A stretch of DNA of 64,000 nt, taken from the NCBI RefSeq assembly GCF_001500045.1, contig NZ_LQIX01000001.1, forward strand, positions 558,001 to 622,000. The letters are read 5' to 3'. The notes below the pieces were generated by a model. The model was given only the letters and a program-made list of their open reading frames with translations. It made no database searches and was not told where the DNA came from. This document shows positions 1 through 9,248 of the stretch, piece after piece. Position 1 is the first letter of the stretch. Every line of letters starts with the position of its first letter. The position numbers and the translations under genes were made by a program. This DNA is from Mycobacterium sp. GA-1199 (GTDB lineage: Bacteria > Actinomycetota > Actinomycetes > Mycobacteriales > Mycobacteriaceae).

Positions 1-587
1 AGATCTGGCCCAATCTGCCGTTCGAGTCGCGCTGGTATGCCGACAACGAACTCGGTCGGCAGCGGGAGATGTTGGCGACGTTTGAGCGGTGGCGTGCGCA
101 GACCCGCGGCCAGCTCACCGAGGTGGGCAGCGAGATCGGTGTCGACGGTGTCGTGGTCGACGGCGGCGACGACGGGCTCGACGTACGCGTACGTGGACGT
201 GTCGACCGCCTCGAACGCGACAGCGAGGGGCGGCTGGTCGTGGTCGACCTCAAAACCGGCAAGAGCCCGGTCACCAAGGACGATGCGCAAAACCACGCCC
301 AGCTGGCGATGTATCAGCTGGCCATCGCGGAAGGTCTGCTCGCGCAAGGAGACTCACCGGGGGGCGGCCGATTGGTCTACCTCGGCAAAACCTGCGCATC
401 GGGTCCGACCGAGCGCACACAGGACGCGCTGACACCCGAGAAGCGCGACCAGTGGCGTGACACCGTGCGCGCGGCGGCGGCAGCCACCCAGGGTCCGGAG
501 TTCGTCGCGCGGATCAATGACGGATGCGGCCACTGCCCGGTGCGGGCCATGTGTCCCGCCCAGGCCGCGACTGGAGGACAGCCATGA
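1..587 (+). CDS. adnA: AdnA, C-terminal fragment of the AdnAB helicase-nuclease (5' truncated)
   Basis: This is the 3' end of a gene that enters from the left edge, readable from base 3. It shows a RecB-type nuclease core: GRVDRL followed by the catalytic VVDLKTG strand and a QLAMYQLAI helix. A terminal cysteine group (GCGHCPVRAMCPA) looks like part of the Fe-S cluster found in many RecB/AddB-type nucleases. AdnA is the partner of AdnB in the mycobacterial double-strand-break resection motor. The stop overlaps the adnB start in ATGA, implying translational coupling. The helicase domain lies outside the window. The order adnA-adnB is that of Rv3202c-Rv3201c. Confidence 0.9.
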   Translation, partial: IWPNLPFESRWYADNELGRQREMLATFERWRAQTRGQLTEVGSEIGVDGVVVDGGDDGLDVRVRGRVDRLERDSEGRLVVVDLKTGKSPVTKDDAQNHAQLAMYQLAIAEGLLAQGDSPGGGRLVYLGKTCASGPTERTQDALTPEKRDQWRDTVRAAAAATQGPEFVARINDGCGHCPVRAMCPAQAATGGQP

Positions 588-3500
588 CCCCGCGCTACAG
601 CCCGCACGAACTCGCCGCGGCCCTCGGCCTTTTCGCGCCGACCGAGGAGCAGGCCGCCGTGATCGCGGCCCCGCCCGGACCGCTCGTGGTCATCGCCGGC
701 GCCGGTGCCGGCAAGACCGAGACCATGGCGGCGCGGGTGGTGTGGCTGGTCGCCAACGGGTTCGCTCGCCCCGGTGAGGTTCTCGGCCTCACCTTCACCC
801 GCAAGGCAGCCGGACAGCTGCTGCGCAGGGTCCGCACCCGCCTCGCCCGACTCGAGGGCGCCGGCCTCTCCCTTGCCGGCGGGAGATACCCCCACGACGG
901 CGGCGCCACCATCGACGAGCCACCGACCGTCAGCACGTATCACGCGTTCGCCGGCAACCTACTGCGCGAGTACGGCCTGCTGCTGCCCGTCGAGTCCGAG
1001 ACCCGGCTGCTGAGCGAAACCGAGCTGTGGCAGTTGGCCTTCCGTGTCGTGTGCGAGCACCCCGAACTGCACACCGAGAAGACGCCGGCGGCGGTCACCT
1101 CGATGGTGCTGCGGCTGGCGGGTCAACTCGCCGAGCACCTCGTCGACACCGACCAGTTGCGCGACACGCATGTCGAGCTCGAGCGGTTGGTGCACACGCT
1201 GCCCGCCGGCCCCTACCAACGCGACCGCGGCCCCAGCCAGTGGCTGCTGCGGCTGCTGGCCACCCAGACCGAGCGCACCGAGCTGGTCCCGCTGATCGAC
1301 GCCCTTCATCAGCGGATGCGGGCCGAGAAAGTGATGGACTTCGGTATGCAGATGGCCTCGGCCGCCCGGCTGGCCGAAAACTTCCCGAATGTCGGTGAGC
1401 AACTGCGCCAGCGGTATCGGGTGGTGTTGCTCGACGAGTACCAGGACACCGGGCATGCGCAGCGCGTCGCCTTGTCGTCGTTGTTCGGCGGGGGAGCCGA
1501 CGACGACCTCGCGCTGACCGCGGTGGGCGATCCCATCCAGTCGATCTACGGGTGGCGCGGTGCGTCGGCCACCAACCTGCCGCGCTTTGCCACCGACTTC
1601 CCCCGTTCGGACGGCACGCCGGCGCCCACCTTGGAGCTGCGTACGAGCTGGCGCAATCCGCCCCGCACGCTGTATCTGGCCAACGCGGTGTCGGCACAGG
1701 CGCGGCGTCGTTCGGTGGCGGTGCGTTCACTGCTGCCCAGGCCGGACGCCCCGCCGGGCACAATCCGATGTGCCCTGCTGAATGACGTTGCCGCCGAACG
1801 TGAGTGGCTCGCAGGCCATATCGCCGACATCTATGAGCGGTCCCGCGAAGACGGGGTGCCGGCGCCGACGACGGCCGTGCTGGTGCGCCGTAACGCCGAC
1901 GCCGCGCCGATGGCTGAAGCGCTCACGGCCCGCGGTGTGCCGGTCGAAGTCGTGGGGCTGGCCGGCCTTCTCGGCGTGCCCGAGGTCGCCGACGTGGTCG
2001 CGATGTTGCGGATGATGGCCGACCCGACCGCGGGCAGCGCGGCCATGCGGGTCCTCACGGGGCCACGCTGGCGACTGAGCGGGCGCGACATCACCGCGCT
2101 GTGGAGGCGCGCGGTGCAGCTCGACGACAGCGGGCGAGCCGACGCCCCCGCCGAGGCCGCCGAACGCATTGCCGCCCAGGCGGCCCCCGACGCCGACACC
2201 GCGTGCATCGCCGAGGCGGTCACCGACCCCGGTGCGCCCGAGGCCTATTCGCCGACGGGATACGCGCGGATCGTCGCACTGGGCCGCGAGCTGACCGCAT
2301 TGCGGGCTCATCTGTCACACCCGCTTCCCGAGCTTGTCGCCGAGGTGCGCCGCGTGCTCGGCATCGACACCGAGGTGCGCGCGCGCCGCCCCGTCTCGGC
2401 GGGCTGGTCGGGCACCGAACATCTCGACGCGTTCGCCGATGTGGTGGCCGATTTCGCCGGCCGCCCGGGCGCCGGTGTCACCAGCCTGCTGGCCTACCTC
2501 GACGCCGCCGAAGAGGTGGAGAACGGCCTGGCTCCCGCCGTGGGGTCCGTCGCGGCCGACCGGGTGCAGATCATGACCGTCCACGCGGCAAAGGGACTCG
2601 AATGGCAGGTGGTCGCCGTTCCGCACCTCAGCGGTCGCGTCTTCCCCTCGACCGGTACCACCCGCACCTGGCTGACCGACGCGGGAGACCTCCCTCCGCT
2701 GCTGCGCGGCGACCGGGCCACGCTCTCCGAGCACGGCGTCCCGGTGCTCGACACCAGCGACGTCAACGACCGCAAGCGGTTGTCCGACGTGATCGGCGAG
2801 CACAAGAGAAACCTCGAACAACGCCGCATCGACGAGGAACGCCGCTTGCTCTACGTGGCGCTCACCCGCGCCGAGGACACCCTGTTCTTGTCGGGGCACC
2901 ACTGGGGAGCATCCGAAAGCAAGGCCCGTGGGCCATCGGAGTTCCTCTGTGAGCTCAAAGGCATCATCGGCAAGTCCGCCGAAGAGGGTGAGCCCTGCGG
3001 CGTGATCGAACAGTGGGCACCCGCTCCACCCGATGGCGAGCCGAACCCGCTGCGGGACAAGGTGGTCGAAGCCGTCTGGCCCGCCGATCCTGCCGGTGCG
3101 CGTCGCGGCGATGTGGCTCGCGGGGCAACGCTTGTGGCCGCGGCGATGTCGGGTGCCCGCGACGACGAACCCGTCGAGTCCGGAGAAGGATGGGAGGCCG
3201 ACGTCGACGCGCTCATCGCCGAACGCACCCGGGTGGTCGAACCGTCGGCGCCACCGCTGCCTCTTCAGGTATCGGTCAGCACCCTGGTGGAGCTCGGCAA
3301 AGACCCCGAAGGCGTCTCACAGCGGCTGCGCCGCAGGCTGCCGACGCGTCCGGATCCACATGCGTTGCTGGGCACGGCGTTTCACGACTGGGTGCAGCGC
3401 TTCTATCACGCCGATCGCCTGTTCGACCTCGACGATCTGCCCGGTGCGGTCGACCATCACACCGCGGTGGCCGAGGAACTCGCTGAGTTGCAGGCGGCGT

Positions 3501-3847
3501 TCGCGGTGTCGCCGTGGGCCGCGCGCACCCCGATCGACGTCGAGGTGCCGTTCGACATGGTGATCGGCGGACGGGTGATCCGGGGACGCATCGACGCCGT
3601 GTTCGCCGACGACGACGGCGGGGCCATCGTGGTCGATTGGAAGACGGGCGAGCCTCCGAGTACTGCGGAAGCCATGCAGCACAACGCGATTCAGCTCGCG
3701 GTGTACCGGGTGGCGTGGGCCGCCCTGCACGGATGCCCCGTCGAGTCGGTGCGGGCGGCGTTTCACTACGTGCGCAGCGGCGTCACCATCACCCCTGACC
3801 CGCTGCCCGACGTCGACGAACTCGCCGACCTGCTGGAGGCGGCCTAA
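584..3847 (+). CDS. adnB: AdnB, ATP-dependent DNA helicase-nuclease subunit
   Basis: The protein has 1087 residues. An N-terminal UvrD-type motor carries Walker A GAGAGKT (39-45), DEYQDT (284-289), a VHAAKGLEW motif and a late LLYVALTRAE motif VI. A C-terminal RecB-like PD-(D/E)XK nuclease has D1004 (GRIDAVF) and D1018-W-K1020 (DWKTGE), then the QLAVYR helix. It pairs with AdnA as a heterodimeric motor-nuclease that resects DNA double-strand breaks in mycobacteria. The ATG at 584 was chosen because it overlaps the adnA stop (ATGA) and gives a family-typical N-terminus; an upstream in-frame start would run deep into adnA. The 3' end overlaps the convergent DoxX-like gene by 4 bases. Confidence 0.95.
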   Translation: MTPRYSPHELAAALGLFAPTEEQAAVIAAPPGPLVVIAGAGAGKTETMAARVVWLVANGFARPGEVLGLTFTRKAAGQLLRRVRTRLARLEGAGLSLAGGRYPHDGGATIDEPPTVSTYHAFAGNLLREYGLLLPVESETRLLSETELWQLAFRVVCEHPELHTEKTPAAVTSMVLRLAGQLAEHLVDTDQLRDTHVELERLVHTLPAGPYQRDRGPSQWLLRLLATQTERTELVPLIDALHQRMRAEKVMDFGMQMASAARLAENFPNVGEQLRQRYRVVLLDEYQDTGHAQRVALSSLFGGGADDDLALTAVGDPIQSIYGWRGASATNLPRFATDFPRSDGTPAPTLELRTSWRNPPRTLYLANAVSAQARRRSVAVRSLLPRPDAPPGTIRCALLNDVAAEREWLAGHIADIYERSREDGVPAPTTAVLVRRNADAAPMAEALTARGVPVEVVGLAGLLGVPEVADVVAMLRMMADPTAGSAAMRVLTGPRWRLSGRDITALWRRAVQLDDSGRADAPAEAAERIAAQAAPDADTACIAEAVTDPGAPEAYSPTGYARIVALGRELTALRAHLSHPLPELVAEVRRVLGIDTEVRARRPVSAGWSGTEHLDAFADVVADFAGRPGAGVTSLLAYLDAAEEVENGLAPAVGSVAADRVQIMTVHAAKGLEWQVVAVPHLSGRVFPSTGTTRTWLTDAGDLPPLLRGDRATLSEHGVPVLDTSDVNDRKRLSDVIGEHKRNLEQRRIDEERRLLYVALTRAEDTLFLSGHHWGASESKARGPSEFLCELKGIIGKSAEEGEPCGVIEQWAPAPPDGEPNPLRDKVVEAVWPADPAGARRGDVARGATLVAAAMSGARDDEPVESGEGWEADVDALIAERTRVVEPSAPPLPLQVSVSTLVELGKDPEGVSQRLRRRLPTRPDPHALLGTAFHDWVQRFYHADRLFDLDDLPGAVDHHTAVAEELAELQAAFAVSPWAARTPIDVEVPFDMVIGGRVIRGRIDAVFADDDGGAIVVDWKTGEPPSTAEAMQHNAIQLAVYRVAWAALHGCPVESVRAAFHYVRSGVTITPDPLPDVDELADLLEAA

Positions 3848-4239
3848 GACTCGCGGTACACCTTGACGGCCTGGACGATCATCGGAATCTGCAGCGGCAG
3901 GCGGGCGATCGCGATCAACCGCATCGGCCACGGCTTGTCCCACCACAACCGCACCATGTTGACGTTGCCGGGGAACACCGCGACAAACAGTGCCACCGCG
4001 GCCAACGCACCCAAACGTCGCGTCCCCGGCACCAGCAGCAACCCCGCCACCCCGAGCTCAGCGACACCCGAGGCGTAGGTGTAGAACCGCGGACTGCCGG
4101 GCAGCTCGGCGGGAATGATGCCGTCGAACGGCTTGGGCGCCACGAAGTGCAGCGTCCCGATACCCAGCAGGCCGGCCGCCATCCGGTAGGCGCGCGACGG
4201 GCTGGCCATTTGCTGCAGTTCGGGCGGGGGAGAGGTCAT
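3844..4239 (-). CDS. DoxX-like small integral membrane protein
   Basis: The protein has 131 residues and about four hydrophobic segments. A GVAELGVAGLLLVPGTRRLGA stretch and a terminal region with WPMRLIAIARLPLQIPMI are characteristic of DoxX-like proteins. The start ATG at 4239 follows a non-coding stretch and is the first in a hydrophobic-protein context; the frame stays open far upstream only because it is antisense to the channel gene. It is transcribed convergently with adnB and divergently from the channel gene, with 48 bases between. The function of such DoxX-like proteins is not established. No catalytic residues can be assigned. Confidence 0.75.
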   Translation of the reverse strand: MTSPPPELQQMASPSRAYRMAAGLLGIGTLHFVAPKPFDGIIPAELPGSPRFYTYASGVAELGVAGLLLVPGTRRLGALAAVALFVAVFPGNVNMVRLWWDKPWPMRLIAIARLPLQIPMIVQAVKVYRES

Positions 4240-4287
4240 GATTACATTGTGGCGTGCACACCCCTGCGGGACCGGTAACGGGTCCTC

Positions 4288-5364
4288 GTGGCAAAAGGTA
4301 GGCTGCGGCGCCGGCTCGCCGCGATCGAACAGGACCTGACTACACAGCCCGACTCGCGGCTCGTCGACATCCTGCGGATTCCCGAACCGTTCGTCAGCCC
4401 GACCCAGCGGATCATCCGCCGTGTCATCTACGCGACGCTGGCGCTGATGGCGGCCGTGTTCATCGTGTACCTGGACCGCGACGGCTACCGCGACGTGCAG
4501 GACAACCAGCTGTCGTTTCTGGACTGCCTGTACTACGCGACCGTCTCGCTGTCGACCACCGGCTACGGCGACATCACCCCGTTCACGCCCGAAGCCCGGT
4601 TGATCAACGTCCTGGTGGTCACCCCGCTGCGCGTCGCCTTCCTGATCGTCCTCATCGGCACCACAGTCGAGACGCTGACCAGCCAGTCGCGCGCGGCATT
4701 GAAGATCCAGCGATGGAGGAGCAGAGTGCGCAACCACACCGTCGTCATCGGCTATGGCACCAAGGGCAGGACGGCGGTCGCCGCGATGGTCGGCGACGAG
4801 GTCGCCCCCGCCGACATCGTCGTCGTCGACGAGAACGCCGGCGCGCTCGAACGCGCCCGCAGCGCCGGGCTGGTCACCGTCCACGGCGACGCCACCAAGG
4901 CCGACATCCTGCGCCTGGCCAGCGCCCAGCACGCGAAGTCGATCATCGTCGCCACCGACGACGACGCCAGCGCCGTGCTCGTCACATTGACCGCGCGTGA
5001 GCTCGCGCCCAACGCCAAGATCATCGCCGCGGCCCGCGAGTCCGACAACCAGCACCTGCTGCGGCAGTCGGGCGCCGACTCGACCGTGGTGTCCTCGGAG
5101 ACCGCGGGCCGACTGCTCGGCATCGCCACCCAGACCCCCAGCGTCGTGCAGATCATGGAAGACCTGCTCACGCCGGACGCCGGCTTCGCGATCGCCGAAC
5201 GGGAGGTGACGCCCAAGGAGGTGGGCGGCTCCCCGCGCCACCTACACGACATCGTCCTCGGCGTCGTCCGTGGAGGGGAGCTGCTGCGCGTCGACTCACC
5301 GGAGGTGGACACGGTCGAGTCCGGCGATCGGCTGCTCTACATCCGCAATGCGGACGCCGAGTGA
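4288..5364 (+). CDS. Potassium channel family protein with TrkA-N (RCK) domain
   Basis: The protein has 358 residues. Two hydrophobic helices (about 43-61 and 105-125) flank a pore loop with selectivity filter TTGYGD (90-95). A cytoplasmic Rossmann RCK/TrkA-N domain follows, starting VVIGYGTKGRTA with the acidic strand-2 end VVDEN, and a TrkA-C-like tail. It would form a tetrameric K+ channel gated through nucleotide or ligand binding to the RCK ring. The start codon is GTG at 4288. It corresponds by position to Rv3200c and lies just upstream of nudC with a 10-base gap, so co-transcription is likely. Confidence 0.9.
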   Translation: MAKGRLRRRLAAIEQDLTTQPDSRLVDILRIPEPFVSPTQRIIRRVIYATLALMAAVFIVYLDRDGYRDVQDNQLSFLDCLYYATVSLSTTGYGDITPFTPEARLINVLVVTPLRVAFLIVLIGTTVETLTSQSRAALKIQRWRSRVRNHTVVIGYGTKGRTAVAAMVGDEVAPADIVVVDENAGALERARSAGLVTVHGDATKADILRLASAQHAKSIIVATDDDASAVLVTLTARELAPNAKIIAAARESDNQHLLRQSGADSTVVSSETAGRLLGIATQTPSVVQIMEDLLTPDAGFAIAEREVTPKEVGGSPRHLHDIVLGVVRGGELLRVDSPEVDTVESGDRLLYIRNADAE

Positions 5365-5374
5365 CAACCGAACG

Positions 5375-6301
5375 ATGACCCGGTTTCGCCTCCGCAACGT
5401 GCCGCTGCTGTCCCGCGTCGGCGCCGACCGCGCCGATGCCCTGCGCACCGACATCGACGCCGCTCTGGCCGGATGGCCCGACGCGCTGGTGCTGCGCGTC
5501 GACCGCCGCCACCAGGTGTTGATCGCCGAGGGCAGCGTGGTGCTCGGCGACGCGGCCAAGCTCGGCGACCGCCCGCCGGAGAACGCAGTCTTCCTGGGCA
5601 GGCTCAACGACGGTCGGCATGTGTGGGCGATCCGCGCTGCCCTCGAGGGGCCGGAGGACCCGCACACCGAGACCGAGGTGCTCGACCTGCGCCGGGCCGG
5701 TCAGGTGTTCGACGACGTCAGCGCACAACTCGTCGCCACCGCGACCGCGCTGCTCAACTGGCACGACAGTGCCCGGTTCAGCCCGCTCGACGGTTCACCG
5801 ACCAAGCCCGTCAAGGGCGGGTGGGCGAGGGTCAACCCCCTCAACGGCCACGAGGAGTATCCCCGCATCGACCCCGCGGTCATCTGCCTCGTACACGACG
5901 GACACGACCGCGCCGTGCTGGCCCGTCAAACGGTCTGGCCGGAGCGGCTGTTCTCGATCCTGGCCGGTTTCGTCGAGGCCGGTGAGTCCTTCGAGAGTTG
6001 CGTCGTGCGCGAGATCGCCGAGGAGATCGGGCTGACCGTCACCGACGTCACCTACCTGGGCAGCCAGCCCTGGCCGTTCCCGCGGTCGCTGATGGTGGGC
6101 TTCCACGCGATCGGCGATCCCGATCAGCAGTTTGCGTTCAACGACGGTGAGATCGCCGAGGCCGCCTGGTTCACCCGGGCCGAGATCCGCGAGGCCCTCG
6201 ACCACGGCGACTGGAGCAGCGACTCGCCGTCACGGCTGCTGCTTCCGGGATCGATCTCGATCGCGCGCGAGATCATCGAGTCCTGGGCCGCGCTGGACTA
6301 A
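5375..6301 (+). CDS. nudC: NADH pyrophosphatase NudC (Nudix hydrolase)
   Basis: The protein has 308 residues. The Nudix box spans about 198-220 (G-x5-E-x7-REIAEEIGL), followed by the NudC-specific array SQPWPFPRS (230-238) that defines NAD(H) pyrophosphatases. The enzyme cleaves NAD(H) to NMN(H) and AMP, and NudC proteins can remove NAD caps from RNA. The segment at 135-162, where E. coli NudC has a four-cysteine zinc ribbon, contains no cysteine here; the only cysteines noticed are near 171 and 209. The ATG at 5375 is 10 bases after the channel stop. It is convergent with mrx1, with 7 bases between stops. Confidence 0.92.
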   Translation: MTRFRLRNVPLLSRVGADRADALRTDIDAALAGWPDALVLRVDRRHQVLIAEGSVVLGDAAKLGDRPPENAVFLGRLNDGRHVWAIRAALEGPEDPHTETEVLDLRRAGQVFDDVSAQLVATATALLNWHDSARFSPLDGSPTKPVKGGWARVNPLNGHEEYPRIDPAVICLVHDGHDRAVLARQTVWPERLFSILAGFVEAGESFESCVVREIAEEIGLTVTDVTYLGSQPWPFPRSLMVGFHAIGDPDQQFAFNDGEIAEAAWFTRAEIREALDHGDWSSDSPSRLLLPGSISIAREIIESWAALD

Positions 6302-6308
6302 CCCCGGA

Positions 6309-6560
6309 CTAACCCGCCAGCTTGGCCTTGACCTCGCGCGCGGTCGGATTCGTCAACGTCGAACCGTCGGGCAGCTTCAGCGTCGGCACGGTCTGGTTGC
6401 CCCCGTTGGCCGTGGCGACGAACTCCGCGGCCGCGGCATCCTTCTCGATGTCGACCTCGGTGAACTCGATGCCCTCGGCCTGCAGCGCCTTCTTCAGACG
6501 CACGCAGTAGCCACACCAGGTGGTGGTGTACATGATCACGGGAGTCTGTGCTGCGCTCAT
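6309..6560 (-). CDS. mrx1: Mycoredoxin-1 (glutaredoxin-like)
   Basis: The protein has 83 residues and a glutaredoxin fold. The redox motif WCGYC is near 15-19, the cis-proline loop is TVPTL, and the GxxxTNPT-like turn is near the end. Mycoredoxin-1 reduces protein-mycothiol mixed disulfides in actinobacteria, which lack glutathione. The start at 6558-6560 gives the family length; an upstream extension lacks conservation features. The gene is divergent from uvrD2, with about 83 bases of shared upstream DNA, in the same arrangement as Rv3198A and Rv3198c. Confidence 0.9.
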   Translation of the reverse strand: MSAAQTPVIMYTTTWCGYCVRLKKALQAEGIEFTEVDIEKDAAAAEFVATANGGNQTVPTLKLPDGSTLTNPTAREVKAKLAG

Positions 6561-6643
6561 AAGGCGTTCAACGTATCGGATGGACCGAACATGCCCGACG
6601 CCGTACCGGTCATTTGTCACCGGCCCCTGCCAAGATGGACCGC

Positions 6644-8779
6644 ATGTCGGTAGAGGTCGCTTCGGTGGGCAGCCGCCCGGACGCCGTCGACGACCTCGAC
6701 GACGAACAGCGCGAGGCGGTGCTCGCCCCGCGCGGGCCGGTGTGCGTGCTCGCCGGCGCGGGCACCGGTAAGACCCGCACGATCACCCGCCGCATCGCGC
6801 ACCTGGTCGCGGCCGGCCACGTCGCGCCCGGGCAGGTCCTCGCGGTCACCTTCACCCAGCGCGCGGCCGGTGAGATGCGCGCCCGGTTGCGTGCGCTCGA
6901 CGCGGCGTTCGGCGGTGTCGGCACCGGTTCGGTGCAGGCGATGACGTTTCACGCCGCCGCGCGTCGCCAGCTGTCGTACTTCTGGCCCCGCGTCGTCGGC
7001 AACACCACGTGGGAACTTCTCGACACCAAATTCGCGGTGGTGGCCCAAGCCGCCAACCGGGCCCGCCTGTCGACCGGCACCGACGACGTGCGCGACCTCG
7101 CGGGCGAGATCGAGTGGGCCAAGGCATCGCTGATCAGTCCCGAGGACTATCCGGCCGCGGTCGCACAGGTCGGCCGCGACATCCCGTTCGACGCGGCGAA
7201 GGTCGCGGCCGTCTACACCGGCTACGAGGCGCTCAAGGCCCGCAGTGACGGCACCACACTGCTCGACTTCGACGATCTGCTGCTGCACACCGCCGCGGCC
7301 ATCGAGAACGACGCCGCGGTGGGGCAGGAGTTCCGCGACCGCTACCGCTGCTTCGTCGTCGACGAATACCAGGACGTGACGCCCCTGCAACAGCGCGTGC
7401 TCGACGCCTGGCTCGGGGAGCGCGACGACCTCACCGTCGTCGGCGACGCCAACCAGACCATCTACTCCTTCACCGGCGCCACCCCCCGCTACCTGCTCGA
7501 CTTCTCCCGGCGCTTCCCCGACGCGGCGGTGGTCCGCCTGGAACGCGACTACCGCTCGACCCCGCAGGTGGTGTCGCTGGCCAACCGGGTCATCGCCGGT
7601 GCGCGCGGCCGGATGGCGGGCAGCAAGTTGCATCTGGTCGGTCAGCGCGATCCCGGCCCCGCGCCCCGGTTCGCCGAGTACCCCGACGAGGTCGCCGAGG
7701 CCAAGGCGGTGGCCAAGAACATCAAACGGCTTCTCGAATCCGGCACCGAACCGGCCGAGATCGCGGTGCTCTACCGCATCAACGCCCAGTCGGAGGTCTA
7801 CGAGGAGGCGCTCACCGAAGCCGGCGTCCCGTTCCAGGTGCGCGGCGGCGAGGGTTTCTTCAGCCGCCAGGAGATCCGCCAGGCGCTGGTGGCGTTGCAG
7901 CGCGCGGCCGAACGCAGTGCCGAACCGGACGTCGACAGAGCTCTGCCCGAGGTGGTGCGTGCGGTGCTCGAGCCACTCGGGCTGACCACCGAGCCGCCGC
8001 CGGGCACCAAAGCGAGGGAACGGTGGGAAGCGCTGACGTCGCTGGCCGAACTCGTCGACGAGGAAGTCGCGCTGCGCCCCACCCTCGATCTGCGCGCACT
8101 GCTCGTCGAACTGCGCCAGCGCGCCGACGCGCGCCACCCTCCGGTCGTGCAGGGCGTCACGCTGGCCTCACTGCACGCGGCGAAGGGGCTGGAGTGGGAC
8201 GCGGTGTTCCTGGTCGGCCTCGCCGACGGCACGCTGCCCATCTCCCACGCCCTTGCGCACGGTCCCGACAGCGAGGCGGTCGAAGAGGAACGGCGGTTGC
8301 TCTACGTCGGAATCACCAGGGCGCGTGTGCATTTGGCGCTCAGTTGGGCGCTCGCCCGCGCTCCGGGTGGACGGCAGAGCCGCAAACCGTCGCGGTTCCT
8401 CAACGGCATCGCGCCGCAGTCGTCGAACACCAGCGACACACCGACCAAGCCCCGCCGTCCCCGCGGCGCGACCCCCCGCTGTCGCGTGTGCAACAGCGCG
8501 CTGACCGCACCGGCGGCAATCATGTTGCGCCGCTGCGAAACCTGCCCGTCGGACATCGACGAGCAATTGCTCAGCGACCTCAAGGACTGGCGGTTGCGCA
8601 CCTCCAAGGAGATGAGCGTGCCGGCGTATGTGGTGTTCACCGACAACACGCTGATCGCGATCGCCGAGACCCTGCCCACCGACGACGCCGCGCTGGTCGC
8701 GATCCCGGGCATCGGGGCGCGCAAGCTCGAGCAGTACGGCGCCGATGTGCTCGCCATGGTCAAGAGCCGAAGCCGCTAG
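6644..8779 (+). CDS. uvrD2: UvrD2, superfamily 1 DNA helicase with HRDC domain
   Basis: The protein has 711 residues. Motor motifs are Walker A AGAGTGKT (about 37-44), [30 protein letters not shown] and [11 protein letters not shown] tetracysteine element (CRVCN and CETC, about 613-635) links the motor to a C-terminal HRDC domain (about 645-705, with [13 protein letters not shown]). This architecture defines mycobacterial UvrD2, an essential 3'-5' helicase in M. tuberculosis. The ATG at 6644 matches the expected short N-terminus before [12 protein letters not shown] 6635 and TTG 6614 are in-frame alternatives. Confidence 0.94.
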   Translation: MSVEVASVGSRPDAVDDLDDEQREAVLAPRGPVCVLAGAGTGKTRTITRRIAHLVAAGHVAPGQVLAVTFTQRAAGEMRARLRALDAAFGGVGTGSVQAMTFHAAARRQLSYFWPRVVGNTTWELLDTKFAVVAQAANRARLSTGTDDVRDLAGEIEWAKASLISPEDYPAAVAQVGRDIPFDAAKVAAVYTGYEALKARSDGTTLLDFDDLLLHTAAAIENDAAVGQEFRDRYRCFVVDEYQDVTPLQQRVLDAWLGERDDLTVVGDANQTIYSFTGATPRYLLDFSRRFPDAAVVRLERDYRSTPQVVSLANRVIAGARGRMAGSKLHLVGQRDPGPAPRFAEYPDEVAEAKAVAKNIKRLLESGTEPAEIAVLYRINAQSEVYEEALTEAGVPFQVRGGEGFFSRQEIRQALVALQRAAERSAEPDVDRALPEVVRAVLEPLGLTTEPPPGTKARERWEALTSLAELVDEEVALRPTLDLRALLVELRQRADARHPPVVQGVTLASLHAAKGLEWDAVFLVGLADGTLPISHALAHGPDSEAVEEERRLLYVGITRARVHLALSWALARAPGGRQSRKPSRFLNGIAPQSSNTSDTPTKPRRPRGATPRCRVCNSALTAPAAIMLRRCETCPSDIDEQLLSDLKDWRLRTSKEMSVPAYVVFTDNTLIAIAETLPTDDAALVAIPGIGARKLEQYGADVLAMVKSRSR

Positions 8780-8830
8780 GCCGGCGACCTCACGGCCAAA
8801 CGTCGTAAAGATCGCGCCAAACCTGCTGGT

Positions 8831-8869
8831 CAAAAATCAATTGTCAGCCGCCGCTGTTACGCTTAGCCT
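8831..8869 (+). promoter_or_regulatory. whiB7 promoter with AT-rich WhiB7-type site
   Basis: A -35-like TTGTCA (8841-8846) and a -10-like TAGCCT (8864-8869) are separated by 17 bases. An A/T-rich run (CAAAAATCAA, 8831-8840) abuts the -35. Known whiB7 promoters carry an AT-rich block just upstream of the -35 that is recognised by the WhiB7 AT-hook together with SigA, giving autoregulation. The layout fits, but the transcription start was not determined. Confidence 0.6.
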
Positions 8870-8919
8870 CAACATCACACTGTTTGGGTGTCTTTTGCGC
8901 GAAAGGAGGGACCGACATC

Positions 8920-9108
8920 ATGGGTAGCAACTACGCATTCACCGGCGTAGCCGTTGCTGGTATGACGCGGACCCTCCATGTCGCCGCCGCCGCGGCGCAT
9001 CCCGCGTTCGCCGCCGCGCACGCCGCCGGTGCCGCCGCTGCCATCACCCCGCAGCGCAAGCGCCGCGCCGCCGCGACTGTGTCGTCCGTCGATCGGGGCA
9101 CCACCTAG
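8920..9108 (+). CDS. whiB7 upstream ORF (leader peptide, 62 aa)
   Basis: A short frame starts with ATG 8920 behind a strong Shine-Dalgarno (AAGGAGGG, 8903-8910). It encodes an alanine- and histidine-rich peptide beginning MGSNYAFTGVAVAGM and ending in a basic stretch (TPQRKRRAAATV). It stops 23 bases before the attenuator hairpin. whiB7 leaders in mycobacteria contain an upstream ORF whose translation state controls read-through. The peptide has no recognisable domain, and its role is probably cis-acting. Ribosome stalling by antibiotics would be expected to disrupt the terminator and switch whiB7 on. Confidence 0.7.
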   Translation: MGSNYAFTGVAVAGMTRTLHVAAAAAHPAFAAAHAAGAAAAITPQRKRRAAATVSSVDRGTT

Positions 9109-9131
9109 GTAAGCCCACGATTTCGCCGAAA

Positions 9132-9173
9132 AGGCCACGGACCCGCAGTCGGATCCGTGGCCTTGGTCTTTTG
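9132..9173 (+). terminator. whiB7 leader attenuator (intrinsic terminator)
   Basis: An 11-bp perfect stem (9132-9142 with 9155-9165, AAGGCCACGGA and its complement) with a 12-base loop is followed by GGTCTTTT. It lies between the upstream ORF and whiB7, so it would stop transcription before the regulator gene unless an alternative fold forms. Attenuation of whiB7 by such a hairpin is known in mycobacteria. The competing anti-terminator was not resolved by eye. Confidence 0.75.
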
Positions 9174-9248
9174 GACACCACTCCAAAGCCCTGGTCCCGG
9201 ATCCACAGGGAAGAGATTTCGAAACCCACGACCAGGGAAGGACTGGAC

